NCBI GenBank assembly: GCA_002428735.1
Contig: DIXO01000067.1
Span: forward strand, 1 to 64,000
Source of the DNA: Syntrophaceae bacterium UBA6078
GTDB taxonomy: Bacteria > Desulfobacterota > Syntrophia > Syntrophales > UBA2210
Reading direction: 5' to 3'
Length of the DNA: 64,000 nt
Shown here: one piece after another, positions 16,801 to 25,722 of the stretch
How the letters are laid out: each line of letters opens with the position of its first letter
Numbering within the stretch: position 1 is the first letter of the stretch
Position numbers and translations under genes: made by a program
Notes under the pieces: model-generated
The model's input: only the letters and a program-made list of their open reading frames with translations
Database searches by the model: none
What the model was told of the DNA's origin: nothing

Positions 16801-17613
16801 TTAGTGTGTATTTTCACTTGAACAACCCGTCGCTTCGGAGCAATCCGTGCTCGCGAGAAGCAGTTCCTCTATGCACATTTTACGGTGATCGTAATTATTG
16901 AAGCGTACCTCGGGGATTGCCAGACTGAGAGCCGCCCGTACAGGGATGCCCTGATGAAGGGCGAAGAGGGGAACGCTCAAAGCGCCGAGGCCCTGCACGG
17001 TTTCCCCCAGACTTGAAGCGTAGCCTCGTTCTCTAATCAGATCAAGATCAGAGGTCAGTTGACCTATATCAATAATGGTATTATCAGTCAACGGTTCTAG
17101 CATCACTTTTGCGAGATAGCGGTCGACAAAATCCTGCGAGGAAAAAGCCAACAGGCATTTACAGGTGGCTCCCGCGTACAGGGGCGCACGGCTTCCAACG
17201 GGCATGCTTGCTTTCAGTTCCTGGGGAGATTCCAGGCTGCTGATACAGATTCGAAACAGGCCGTCCGTATCTATCACGTTCAAATGAACGGTCTCCTTAG
17301 TCCGGGATAAAAGCCGTTTCATAAAGGGCATGGCCGTATTGGTGAGTGGCGAATTGTCCTGCAAGGTACGGAAAAAAGAAAGATATATGTTCCCGAGGCG
17401 GTACGATCGTGTTTCCGGGTCCTGTCTGATGAATCCGTAAGCCCTCAGGGTCTGCAAAATCCTCTGGATGGTGGACGGGCTGAAACCGAGACGACCGCTT
17501 AACTCTCTGACCCCCCAGGATGCCTGCCCTTCGCGGAAGACCATAAGAATCATAAGGGCCTTTTCGATGGAGTTCATCTTACCGTTTGCAGAAGGGTTTT
17601 TATCTTGTGCCAT
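16801..17613 (-). CDS. IclR-family regulator of the glutarate locus
   Basis: A 270-residue regulator with an N-terminal winged helix (residues ~14-75, including WGVRELSGRLGFSPSTIQRI) and a C-terminal effector-binding IclR domain (residues ~90-250, with APLYAGATCKCLLAF and ERGYASSLGETVQGLGALSV). The gene lies 78 bases upstream of the glutaryl-CoA dehydrogenase gene on the same strand and faces gcdD-gcdB across a 284-base divergent control region. It is therefore well placed to control both arms. The effector is likely a glutarate- or glutaconate-related acid, an inference from context. The start lacks a strong ribosome binding site. Confidence 0.9.
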   Translation of the reverse strand: MAQDKNPSANGKMNSIEKALMILMVFREGQASWGVRELSGRLGFSPSTIQRILQTLRAYGFIRQDPETRSYRLGNIYLSFFRTLQDNSPLTNTAMPFMKRLLSRTKETVHLNVIDTDGLFRICISSLESPQELKASMPVGSRAPLYAGATCKCLLAFSSQDFVDRYLAKVMLEPLTDNTIIDIGQLTSDLDLIRERGYASSLGETVQGLGALSVPLFALHQGIPVRAALSLAIPEVRFNNYDHRKMCIEELLLASTDCSEATGCSSENTH

Positions 17614-17650
17614 ATTATGAAATACCGTTTTACTATATGCTTAATTTTTC

Positions 17651-17667
17651 CATCCCACAGGGGGATG
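17651..17667. promoter_or_regulatory. Inverted repeat in the divergent iclR/gcdD control region
   Basis: CATCCC (17651-17656) and GGGATG (17662-17667) flank five bases, 38 bases upstream of iclR. A looser TTCCA-N12-TGGAA pair occurs at about 17786-17807. Either could be an IclR-family operator; neither is proven. Confidence 0.35.
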
Positions 17668-17719
17668 TTCTTTGTCAAGTAAAAATGTTCTGCCGAAGTT
17701 TAAAATGGATTAAAAAGTC

Positions 17720-17748
17720 TTGACATGGCCTGAGCACCGTAGTATGGG
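17720..17748 (+). promoter_or_regulatory. Predicted promoter of the gcdD-gcdB arm
   Basis: TTGACA at 17720-17725, 17-base spacer, TATGGG at 17743-17748. It lies about 150 bases before gcdD in the divergent region. The second hexamer is weak, as expected for an activator-dependent or regulated promoter. Confidence 0.5.
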
Positions 17749-17897
17749 AGTAAAAAATTTTCATTTCCTAACATATAGCATGCTGTTCCATATGGTGAAC
17801 TCTGGAAGTGAGTAAGCGCTGAAGGGGCGAATGGCACCGGAAAAGCGGGTGCGTGTTTCGCACGGGCACAATCAAAATAACAATAAAGAGGTGCGGT

Positions 17898-18044
17898 ATG
17901 GTTGATTGGGGGAAGGCGTTGGAGACGTTTGTTGTCGGGTTAGGCGGGGTATTCGTTGTTTTAATTATATTGCAGGTGGGCATTGTCATATTTTCGAAAA
18001 TCATCAACAGTGTGGCAAATATGACAGCGAAAAAAGAAGGGTAA
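17898..18044 (+). CDS. gcdD: Small membrane subunit of the sodium-pumping decarboxylase (delta/OadG-like)
   Basis: A 48-residue protein consisting of one membrane helix (about residues 11-36, VVGLGGVFVVLIILQVGIVI) and a short basic tail. OadG and GcdD subunits have this build and hold the carboxyltransferase on the membrane pump. They are normally longer (80-140 residues), so this is a minimal version. GAGGTG precedes the ATG at 17898; an upstream in-frame start at 17853 adds residues without homology. It lies 18 bases before gcdB, which supports the role more than the sequence alone does. Confidence 0.75.
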   Translation: MVDWGKALETFVVGLGGVFVVLIILQVGIVIFSKIINSVANMTAKKEG

Positions 18045-18062
18045 GGAGGTAAAAAAACTGAG

Positions 18063-19193
18063 ATGGAATTAGGGATACTTCAAAAGATTATTTTTGATAC
18101 CGGCTTCATGCATTTAACCTTCGGCAATGTCGTCATGTGGGCTATAGCCCTTACCTTTATTACCCTCGCTATAGTCAAAGGGTATGAGCCTCTGCTTTTG
18201 CTCCCCATCGGGTTTGGAATGTTTATCATAAATATTCCGTTGACCGGTCTCATGAATGAAGGGGGGCTTCTCTGGGTGCCTTATCATTATGCGATCGATC
18301 ATTTTGACTTAATCCCTCCGATCATCTTCATGGGTATAGGCGCCATGACCGATTTCCGTCCCATGCTGGCTAATCCCAAGACCCTGCTTCTCGGCGCTGC
18401 GGCGCAGTTTGGTGTGTATGTAACCTTTTTCGGGGCGCTTCTCCTCGGGTTCACCATGCCGGAAGCAGCTTCCATCGGAATCATCGGTGGGGCTGACGGG
18501 CCTACCACCATATACCTGACATCCAAGCTTGCACCGCATCTTCTCGGGGCTACTGCCGTGGCCGCGTATTCTTACATGGCTATGGTTCCCATTATTCAGC
18601 CTCCCATTATGAAACTTCTCACTTCCGTGGAAGAGCGGAAGATCAAGATGAAATCATTGCGGAACGTAAGCAAGCTTGAAGTAATCGGCTTTCCGATTAT
18701 AACAACATTGATTGTCTGCATGCTGGTTCCCCCCGCTGCGCCGCTGATCGGTATGATGATGGCGGGGAATCTTTTCAGGGAATCTGGTGTGGTGGAGCGT
18801 CTCTCCAAGACGGCCCAGAATGAACTAATAAATATTGTTACTATATTCCTGGGGCTCTGCGTCGGTGCCACCATGCCGGCGGAGGTCTTTTTGAAACCCA
18901 CATCTCTGTTCATATTCGCTCTGGGTGTTGTTGCCTTTAGTTTCAGTACTGCCGCGGGTGTTGTCCTGGCGAAGATTATGAATCTGTTCCTTAAGAATGA
19001 AGACAAAATCAATCCCCTCATAGGCGCAGCCGGTGTGTCTGCCGTCCCGATGGCGGCCCGTGTTGCGCAGGTTGTGGCACGTGAGGCCGACAAGCGTAAT
19101 TTTATCCTCATGCACGCCATGGGACCGAATGTGGCCGGAACGATCGGTACAGCTTCCGCAGCAGGGCTCTTCCTTTCCATGCTGGCAGGTTGA
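18063..19193 (+). CDS. gcdB: Sodium-pumping glutaconyl-CoA decarboxylase, beta subunit
   Basis: This 376-residue integral membrane protein decarboxylates carboxybiotin and exports Na+. It has roughly ten or more membrane helices and the family's signature [19 protein letters not shown] near residue 140, with the conserved Asp used in Na+ translocation, followed by [19 protein letters not shown]. The C-terminal [14 protein letters not shown] and [13 protein letters not shown] are also typical. OadB and MmdB are homologous, so the substrate is assigned from the neighbouring gcdA and gctAB rather than from this sequence. GGAGGT sits 10 bases ahead of the ATG. Confidence 0.92.
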   Translation: MELGILQKIIFDTGFMHLTFGNVVMWAIALTFITLAIVKGYEPLLLLPIGFGMFIINIPLTGLMNEGGLLWVPYHYAIDHFDLIPPIIFMGIGAMTDFRPMLANPKTLLLGAAAQFGVYVTFFGALLLGFTMPEAASIGIIGGADGPTTIYLTSKLAPHLLGATAVAAYSYMAMVPIIQPPIMKLLTSVEERKIKMKSLRNVSKLEVIGFPIITTLIVCMLVPPAAPLIGMMMAGNLFRESGVVERLSKTAQNELINIVTIFLGLCVGATMPAEVFLKPTSLFIFALGVVAFSFSTAAGVVLAKIMNLFLKNEDKINPLIGAAGVSAVPMAARVAQVVAREADKRNFILMHAMGPNVAGTIGTASAAGLFLSMLAG

Positions 19194-19616
19194 GATCGGG
19201 AGGTGCGTCCTGCCCCAGAAGATAGAGTGAACATGAGACAGGCATCCCCGCTATCATGGGCGGGGATGCAATAAAACAGATTTTTCGCAGGTGAAACGGG
19301 GAGATGCAAATAGAGTGGTTGGTGTGAACGGATTCCGTGGGGGGGCTCGTGACTATCATCCAAAAAAATGCAGTGGATTTCAATGAGGCGGTACCGGCCC
19401 CTGTCGGAGACGGCGGCTGTGTCGCCTTTTTTCATGCCTGCAGGCGAAGATTCGTGTGCCTGTGCTTTCTGAGAAAATTTCCAATCCAGTGAAATAACCC
19501 GGTCCTTACAGCCCGGAACTCGCTCACATGTTGCAGCTTTTCGTATGGGGTGCGTCAACATGTCGATGTCGTGTTGCGATTGTGAGACGTAACTCTTGAA
19601 AAGGAGGAAAGGTATC
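19194..19616. other. 423-base non-coding stretch between gcdB and gctA
   Basis: No plausible gene is seen. A perfect 10-bp hairpin, GCATCCCCGC (19242-19251) with GCGGGGATGC (19260-19269), lies 50 bases after gcdB. It lacks an immediate T-run, although TTTTT occurs 12 bases on. It may attenuate transcription between the pump and CoA-transferase genes. Confidence 0.5.
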
Positions 19617-20594
19617 GTGAATGTCAGACCAGACAAGGTGATGACACTGAAAGAGGCAATAGCGGAGTATGTCAAAGACGGCAGTCACATCTCCATAGGA
19701 GGGTTTACGACCACTAGAAATCCGATGGCTGCCGTGTATGAGATTATTCGCCGGAAGGTCAAAAATCTTCACCTGTATGTCCATTCCAACGGCCCCGCGG
19801 TTGATGAACTCATCGGGGGGGGATGTGTGTCAAAGATAGAAATTGCCTACGGAGGCAGTGGAAAATTCGCTGCCACCTGTATCCGGTTCAAGAAAGCCGT
19901 TCAGGAGGCGACAATCGAGATTGAGGATTACACCAATTATCAGATGACCCTTCGCTTTCTTGCCGGGGCGATGGGGCTTCCTTTCCTTCCGACGCGTTCT
20001 TCGTTTGGGACGGACATTATAAATACGTGGGGCTTTTCAAAAGAAGCGAGGAAAAATGATCCGAAGATTCCCGACAAGAAACTGGTTGTTATGGACAGTC
20101 CCTTTGGAAACTGGATGGATGCGGAGAAGGTGGTCCTGGTTCCCGCAATACAGACCGATGTGACGATCATTCATGTCCAGAAAGCGGACAAACAGGGAAC
20201 CGGGAGGATTGAGGGGCTTACCTTTGCCGATGTTGAACAGGCAAAGTCAGCAAAGCACCTTATTCTCACCTGTGAGGAACTGGTTGACACCGGTGATCTG
20301 AGGGCCGCTCCTGACCAGAATCAGATTCCTTTTATCCATGTTGATGCCGTTGTTCATGTCCCGCATGGCGCTTATCCCACGGCGTGTCACTATTATTATG
20401 ATTATGATCCCGTCTATCTGAACGATTACGCGAAGGCGGCCCGTGATGAGAAACTTTTCGAGGAATATCTTGAAAAGTATGTCTACGGCGTCAAAGGGCA
20501 GGAAGAGCTGATCGCCCTTGTGGGAAAGGAACGCATCCAGGCAATCGCGGCGGATCCGCATACCGGGTATGCGAAAAATCTGAAGAGAAACTGA
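19617..20594 (+). CDS. gctA: Glutaconate CoA-transferase, subunit A
   Basis: The 325-residue A subunit of a family I CoA-transferase. With subunit B it activates the free dicarboxylate (glutarate or glutaconate) using a CoA donor such as acetyl-CoA. The start VMTLKEAIAEYVKDG, the glycine-rich ISIGGFTTTRNPMAAVYEI, GAMGLPFLPTRSSFGTD and the conserved VDAVVHVPHGAYPT closely follow Acidaminococcus GctA as I recall it, including the total length of about 320. AGGAGG 9 bases before the GTG at 19617 fixes this start; the open frame also extends back to a TTG at 19596. It lies 16 bases before subunit B. Confidence 0.9.
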   Translation: MNVRPDKVMTLKEAIAEYVKDGSHISIGGFTTTRNPMAAVYEIIRRKVKNLHLYVHSNGPAVDELIGGGCVSKIEIAYGGSGKFAATCIRFKKAVQEATIEIEDYTNYQMTLRFLAGAMGLPFLPTRSSFGTDIINTWGFSKEARKNDPKIPDKKLVVMDSPFGNWMDAEKVVLVPAIQTDVTIIHVQKADKQGTGRIEGLTFADVEQAKSAKHLILTCEELVDTGDLRAAPDQNQIPFIHVDAVVHVPHGAYPTACHYYYDYDPVYLNDYAKAARDEKLFEEYLEKYVYGVKGQEELIALVGKERIQAIAADPHTGYAKNLKRN

Positions 20595-20610
20595 CCAGGG
20601 GGATAAAAAC

Positions 20611-21372
20611 ATGGAATATACATCGAGAGAGATGATGACGATAGTGGCTGCCAGGGAAATCAAGAACGGTGATATCGTGTTCTGCGGCACTGGTATTTCG
20701 ATGCTGGCCGCAATGGCGGCAAAGAATATCAATGCCCCTGAGAGTGTCATATTCTTTGAAACCGGCTCCATTGATGCGAGGCTTGAGGAACTTCCCCTGG
20801 CGGTCGCTGATCCACGCGTTATGTATTGGGCTTCATCAAACAGCGGTCTTCTTGATGCCTTCGCAACCATGCAGAACAGGATCACGGGGGAGCATGTCAT
20901 CGGTATTCTGGGCGCAGCGCAGATCGATAAATTCGGCAATATCAATTCAACAGTCATCGGAAATTATTATAAGCCCAGGACGCGATTTTCCGGGAGCGGG
21001 GGTGCCTGTGATGTCGCTTCATTCGTGCCGCGAAGCATCATATTCATGCAGCAGGAAAAAAGGAAATTTGTCAATAAGGTGGATTATCTGACAAGCCCCG
21101 GGCACCTTACCGGGAATGATGGCAGAAGGAAAGCGGGGCTCCCTCCCGGAGGGCCGGAACTGGTTATTACCAATATGGCGGTGATGCGCTTCGATGATAC
21201 GACGAAGGAGATGTATCTGGCCGGTTACTATCCGGGGATTACAAAGGAGACAGTCTTGGAAAACATGGAGTTTGATGTGGATGTCTCCCAAGCGGAAGAA
21301 GTGGAACCTCCCACTGCCAGTGAACTGACGATCTTACGGGAGAAATGCGATCCCCAGAGATTAATTTTGTAG
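20611..21372 (+). CDS. gctB: Glutaconate CoA-transferase, subunit B
   Basis: The 253-residue catalytic partner of GctA. The active-site Glu that forms the glutamyl-CoA thioester is expected in IFFETGSIDARLEE near residue 50. GNINSTVIGNYYKPRTRFSG and QQEKRKFVNKVDYLTSPGHL are strongly conserved in GctB. The succinate- and 3-oxoacid-CoA-transferase B chains lack these strings. It follows GctA by 16 bases with GGGGG upstream of the ATG. After it, 150 bases without a gene lead to the TRAP transporter. Confidence 0.9.
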   Translation: MEYTSREMMTIVAAREIKNGDIVFCGTGISMLAAMAAKNINAPESVIFFETGSIDARLEELPLAVADPRVMYWASSNSGLLDAFATMQNRITGEHVIGILGAAQIDKFGNINSTVIGNYYKPRTRFSGSGGACDVASFVPRSIIFMQQEKRKFVNKVDYLTSPGHLTGNDGRRKAGLPPGGPELVITNMAVMRFDDTTKEMYLAGYYPGITKETVLENMEFDVDVSQAEEVEPPTASELTILREKCDPQRLIL

Positions 21373-21523
21373 AGGGTCTAGTGAGGGTATCCATCGATAT
21401 TCCCGTAAAGAACTGAGAGGAGGGGATGATGACCGTTAAATGAAAGGCAATAAGAAACAGGGAATACCAACGGATACATAACAGACAGCTAATAAAAATG
21501 GACCGTTAAAAGGAGGAGAGAAA

Positions 21524-22564
21524 ATGAAAAAAATTAGATTTATTGGTTTACTGGTACTGGTAGTGAGCGTTTCTCTTGTTTTTGGAGGGGGTGTTTTTCA
21601 GAAGGCTGAATGCGCGAAGAGTTACAACCTCAAGTTCCAGATGGCGTGGCACACCCAGCATCCCGAATACAAAGCCTATCAGAAATTTATCAAGATGGTG
21701 GGTGAACGATCAGACGGCAGGCTCAAATTTACGGTGTTTCCCGCAGATCAGTTGATCGGCAGGTCAGAAGCTCTGGACGGTTTGGGGAAAGGTACCATCG
21801 ACATGCTTGGCAGTTGCGCCTCCTATTTCCACGGAATGGTACCGGAAGGAGATGTCGACTGGCTCCCCTACATCTCCCTGGGCCATCGCGGAGAGTATTA
21901 TGATTATCAAAACAGTGACAATGAGTTCAACGCTATTATCAAAAAAGCCTATCTTGAAAAGGCCAATGCGCTGTATCTCACCAATGTCATCTGCGGGAGT
22001 TCGGGTATCATCGGCAGGGGGAACAATGAATATGCAACCATTGATTCTCTGAAAAATATCAAGCTGAGGGCCGCCGGTGGTGTCTGTACGCGAGTGGCGA
22101 AGGCATGGGGCGCCGCTCCCGTGACCATGGCGACGGGTGAGATCTATCCGGCCCTTCAGAGAGGGACGGTCGATGCCCTGATTTTCTACGCTTACGGTCT
22201 GAAAGATTACAAGTTTTTCGAAGTTGCCAAGACCTTTACAAACCCGCCCGTTTTTACCTGGGCTGACGACCTTTGGATAAACAAAGATGCGTTCGATAAG
22301 TTACCGAAAGATCTCCAGAAAATTCTCCAGGATGTGGCCAAGGAGTGGGGACGGTGGGCGAGCGTGGAGTACTGGCCGGCCTATGAAGAAGAAAACCAGA
22401 AATGGGCCGAGGAAAAGGGCGTCAAATTTCTCATGATGGACGATGCCAATATCGCGAAATCGAAAGAGATGCTGAAAGAGGTGTGGGATTGGTACGCGAA
22501 GGAGAGCCCCGGGTGCGCTAAACTGGTCGAGTTGATCAGAGAAGAACAGAAGACGTGGAAATAA
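21524..22564 (+). CDS. dctP: TRAP transporter substrate-binding protein (DctP family)
   Basis: The 346-residue periplasmic receptor of a tripartite Na+-dependent transporter. A signal peptide covers about residues 1-30 (FIGLLVLVVSVSLVFGGGV core, then AECAKS). The mature part is the usual two-lobe DctP fold; the carboxylate-binding Arg is expected in LKNIKLRAAGGV near residue 185. AAAAGGAGGAG precedes the ATG. It is directly followed by the two membrane subunits. The position after gctAB suggests the ligand is glutarate or a related dicarboxylate, or an aromatic or alicyclic acid that is degraded through glutaryl-CoA. Confidence 0.92.
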   Translation: MKKIRFIGLLVLVVSVSLVFGGGVFQKAECAKSYNLKFQMAWHTQHPEYKAYQKFIKMVGERSDGRLKFTVFPADQLIGRSEALDGLGKGTIDMLGSCASYFHGMVPEGDVDWLPYISLGHRGEYYDYQNSDNEFNAIIKKAYLEKANALYLTNVICGSSGIIGRGNNEYATIDSLKNIKLRAAGGVCTRVAKAWGAAPVTMATGEIYPALQRGTVDALIFYAYGLKDYKFFEVAKTFTNPPVFTWADDLWINKDAFDKLPKDLQKILQDVAKEWGRWASVEYWPAYEEENQKWAEEKGVKFLMMDDANIAKSKEMLKEVWDWYAKESPGCAKLVELIREEQKTWK

Positions 22565-22646
22565 GCGCGGCATAAACGAACATCATATTTGGAGAGGGCA
22601 GATCGCTGTCCTGCCCTCTCTATTCACTCAATCGGGAGAAGAGGTT

Positions 22647-23198
22647 ATGAATAACGGAACGAACAAAACCCCCGGCGGTTTCAGCAGGTTCATGGAGAGT
22701 ATCTCCTGGTTCGATGAGCGGCTTGCCGAATTTGCCGGGTGGATTGTCATTGTCATGATGGTGACCATCACATACGATGTGGCGATGAGATATATCTTCG
22801 GGATGCCTACCACCTGGAGCTTTGAGATCAATCGCTATATGCTGATTCTGGTCATGTTCTTTGCCGGTCCCTGGGCGCTTCCTGCGGGAGGACATGTTGC
22901 CGTTGACATATTCACGGAGCATATGGAGACGCGGAAGAAAGCGATATTGGAAATAATTACTTCCATAATGGCTATTTTGTATATGGCTTCGTTTTTCAAT
23001 TCGTCGGTGACCTTCGCCTGGGACGCGTGGGCAGGGGGTGTGAGAAGTACCGAATATCTGGCATGGCCCCTGTGGCCGATGAGATCCTTCCTGGTCATCG
23101 GCTCCTTTTTCCTCGGTCTGGAATTTCTATTCAGGCTGGTGCGTAATGTTACCATCCTGACCGGAATTGCTCAGACCAAATCACAGGGAGGTGCATGA
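22647..23198 (+). CDS. dctQ: TRAP transporter small membrane subunit (DctQ family)
   Basis: A 183-residue protein with four predicted membrane helices (about residues 30-50, 66-85, 103-125 and 145-165), which is the normal DctQ topology. The PAGGHVAVDIFTEHM segment between helices 2 and 3 matches the conserved GAHVxVD loop of the family. Its stop overlaps the start of dctM by four bases. GAAGAGG precedes the ATG. Confidence 0.92.
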   Translation: MNNGTNKTPGGFSRFMESISWFDERLAEFAGWIVIVMMVTITYDVAMRYIFGMPTTWSFEINRYMLILVMFFAGPWALPAGGHVAVDIFTEHMETRKKAILEIITSIMAILYMASFFNSSVTFAWDAWAGGVRSTEYLAWPLWPMRSFLVIGSFFLGLEFLFRLVRNVTILTGIAQTKSQGGA

Positions 23199-24517
23199 TT
23201 ATGGAATGGTACTGGATACTTCTTGTTCTTGTCGGTTCTCTGTGCGTGCTCCTCTTTATGGGATTGCCGGTTGCTTTTTCGCTCGGTTTTTTGAGCATGA
23301 TCGCCGCGCTGGTATTCTGGCCCGGCACGGAGGGGCTGTATGGTGTGGCCCTGGCCGGATACGGACACATGGGTAATTATACCCTGGTATGTGTGCCTCT
23401 CTTTATTCTCATGGCCCAGGTGGTGATGCACAGCCGCATGGGGGCGGATACCTATGAGGTTGCCGACCGGTTTTTGCGCAATCTTCCCGGTGGGCTCGGC
23501 ATAACGAGCGCTGTTTTCGGGGCCATCTTCGGCGCCGTATGCGGGGCCAGTACGGCGGGAACGGCCACCGTCGGCCTTCTGTCCCTTCCTGAAATGGAGA
23601 AACGGGGATATCAGGCAGGGCTCGCGGGGGCAATCGTGGCCTTCGCCGGGGCCCTTTCCATCCTGATTCCTCCCAGCGTTATCCTGATCCTGTATGGGAC
23701 CCTGGCCAATGAGTCCATCGGCGCCCTCTTTGCCGGAGGGTTTCTCCCCGGAATCCTGATGACTTGCATAGCCATCGTCTACATTTTAGTGAGAGTCAAG
23801 TTGAATCCTGCGCTCGCGCCGCGGGAAGATGTGCGGTACACGTGGGCGGAAAAGTTCAGTTCGCTGTGGAAGGTGTGGGCGATTCTTCTCCTGGTTCTGC
23901 TTCTGCTGGGCACGATCTATACGGGAGTTGCAACACCGACGGAGGCAAGCGCCATAGCCTGCGTCGCGGTCTTTGTGATTGCCTTTGCCAAGAAAACCAT
24001 GAATATGCAGCTCTTGAGGAAGGTATTATTGGCCACGGTAAAGACAACCACGATGATCGGATGGATCATCATCGGCGCCACATCTTTCGGGTATGTGATC
24101 ATCTACTCGGGGTGCGCCGCCTCCCTGACGGGCTGGGTTGTCGGTATGGATGTCACTCCCACGACCGTCGTTGTCGTTCTGATGATCGGTTTTGTGATTA
24201 TGGGGATGTTCCTGGATCCGGCCGCCATCGTCATGATGACGACCCCCATCATACTGCCCATCCTTCATGCCTTGGATATCAACGTGCTGTGGTTCGGTAT
24301 TCTGATGACGATCAACATGTGCGCGGGGAATATTTCTCCCCCCATGGGGTTGAACCTCTATATCGTCAAAGGACTTGTTCCTGCGGCATCGATGCCGATG
24401 AAGGATCTGTTCTGGGGTGCCGTCCCCTTTATGCTCATAGACTTTACAACGATAGCCATAGTCATGATTTTTCCCGCTATCGCGACATGGCTGCCGAGTT
24501 TGGTTATACCGTCATAA
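23195..24517 (+). CDS. dctM: TRAP transporter large membrane subunit (DctM family)
   Basis: The 440-residue translocating subunit, with about 12 membrane helices. Typical family stretches include GGLGITSAVFGAIFGAVCGA near residue 95, GAIVAFAGALSILIPPSVIL and MCAGNISPPMGLNLYIVKGL near the end. It completes the dctPQM unit, which would use the Na+ gradient for substrate uptake. The same Na+ gradient is fed by the decarboxylase encoded upstream, so uptake and catabolism share one coupling ion. Confidence 0.94.
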   Translation: MIMEWYWILLVLVGSLCVLLFMGLPVAFSLGFLSMIAALVFWPGTEGLYGVALAGYGHMGNYTLVCVPLFILMAQVVMHSRMGADTYEVADRFLRNLPGGLGITSAVFGAIFGAVCGASTAGTATVGLLSLPEMEKRGYQAGLAGAIVAFAGALSILIPPSVILILYGTLANESIGALFAGGFLPGILMTCIAIVYILVRVKLNPALAPREDVRYTWAEKFSSLWKVWAILLLVLLLLGTIYTGVATPTEASAIACVAVFVIAFAKKTMNMQLLRKVLLATVKTTTMIGWIIIGATSFGYVIIYSGCAASLTGWVVGMDVTPTTVVVVLMIGFVIMGMFLDPAAIVMMTTPIILPILHALDINVLWFGILMTINMCAGNISPPMGLNLYIVKGLVPAASMPMKDLFWGAVPFMLIDFTTIAIVMIFPAIATWLPSLVIPS

Positions 24518-24890
24518 CAAGGGGTGGCACATTCACATATATAGACTGTATCGAGAAGATGGAGCTTTCGGCGGGGCTTTATTCCTGCCGAGGGCCCATC
24601 TCTCGTTGCCCTGGATATCTTTACCGGGTTTTCAGTCTTGACGCATTCGTTCATGCCAACGCGTATTCCCCATATAGTTTCTTCGAAAGACTCGATCCCG
24701 ATTGCCTCAAGTCCTCTTATCAGTGTATACGGTGACCGATGAATATTGCAATCCTTTGTCCGGAGACGGCACCCATCTGCAATTATATTGCCGGCGGATT
24801 TTACGGGTATCCCCCTTGCGGTTATGATACATCGCGTTATGGGATGGGATGCGTACAAAGAACAGAGATTGGAATTAAGAGGTCACAAGA
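24518..24890. other. 373-base stretch without a recognised gene
   Basis: Open frames exist on both strands (the longest, leftward from 24858, runs into dctM), but none has a recognisable motif, a good ribosome binding site or codon use like its neighbours. I see no clear terminator or promoter either. Confidence 0.4.
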
Positions 24891-25559
24891 GTGGACAGAC
24901 GGCTGGTTATTACGGTGGATGGCCCCGCAGGTTCGGGAAAGAGCACGGTCAGCAGAATGCTTGCCCGGCGGATATCGTACATGTATCTGGACACGGGGCT
25001 CCTTTACCGGGCGGTTGCCTGGCAGACCGTGCAGGCTGGCGTTTCGTTGGGGGACAATGAGTCTCTTGTGGAGATCTGCGGGAGCATCAGGATTTCCAGA
25101 GATACGGACGGGGCGATGAGCGTTTTAATCAAGGGGGAGGATATCTCCGGGGATCTCAGAACGGAAGAGATCTCCATGATCGCGTCTTCCGTATCGGCAA
25201 AGCCCGTTGTCCGTGAGGCGCTTCTTCCCCTCCAGAGGCAGGCGGGGCGTCAGGGAGGAATCGTCGCCGAAGGGAGAGACATGGGAACGGTGGTCTTCCC
25301 CAGCGCTGATGTCAAGTTTTATCTGGATGCCGATGTTGATGAGCGCGCGCGACGCCGGTATCTGCAGCTCGTGGAGAGCGGAAAGATTGCCGATCACGGC
25401 GAGATCAAACGAGGCATAGGGGTCAGAGACTCTCAGGATTCGACACGAGAGGTATCCCCTCTGAAGCCTGCCCATGATGCCGTGGTTATCGATACCACCG
25501 GTATGAGCATAGATGCGGTGGTCGAAAAGATGACGATGATTGTGGGAGGATGCACCTGA
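24891..25559 (+). CDS. cmk: Cytidylate kinase
   Basis: Phosphorylates CMP and dCMP with ATP in the cytosol. The 222 residues begin with the P-loop ITVDGPAGSGKSTVSRMLA. They then show the CMP-binding YLDTGLLYRAVAW, IVAEGRDMGTVVFPSADVKF with the family's GRDMGTVVFP motif, and DVDERARRRYLQL with the lid arginines. Length is typical for Gram-negative Cmk. The GTG at 24891 follows AAGAGG and is the only start ahead of the P-loop. It is usually found near rpsA or ispH; here it stands alone between the TRAP genes and an antiporter subunit. Confidence 0.95.
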   Translation: MDRRLVITVDGPAGSGKSTVSRMLARRISYMYLDTGLLYRAVAWQTVQAGVSLGDNESLVEICGSIRISRDTDGAMSVLIKGEDISGDLRTEEISMIASSVSAKPVVREALLPLQRQAGRQGGIVAEGRDMGTVVFPSADVKFYLDADVDERARRRYLQLVESGKIADHGEIKRGIGVRDSQDSTREVSPLKPAHDAVVIDTTGMSIDAVVEKMTMIVGGCT

Positions 25560-25722
25560 GACGCCGAACGGCGTATTGTGTGAAATCGCACCGGTTCTCA
25601 GTGTTCATTGCCGGACATCTAATGGTGGCAGGCGATGTAAAAAATACTTGAAAACTCAGTGGATAATTGCTAAGTAGCTCCTGCTGATTGCAGTCGGAAC
25701 AGCGAGGAGACACCGGTATTTC

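Noticed and set aside
24358..24858. Leftward 166-codon open frame between dctM and cmk
   Set aside because: It overlaps the end of dctM, has no recognisable motif or ribosome binding site, and its composition is that of antisense DNA.
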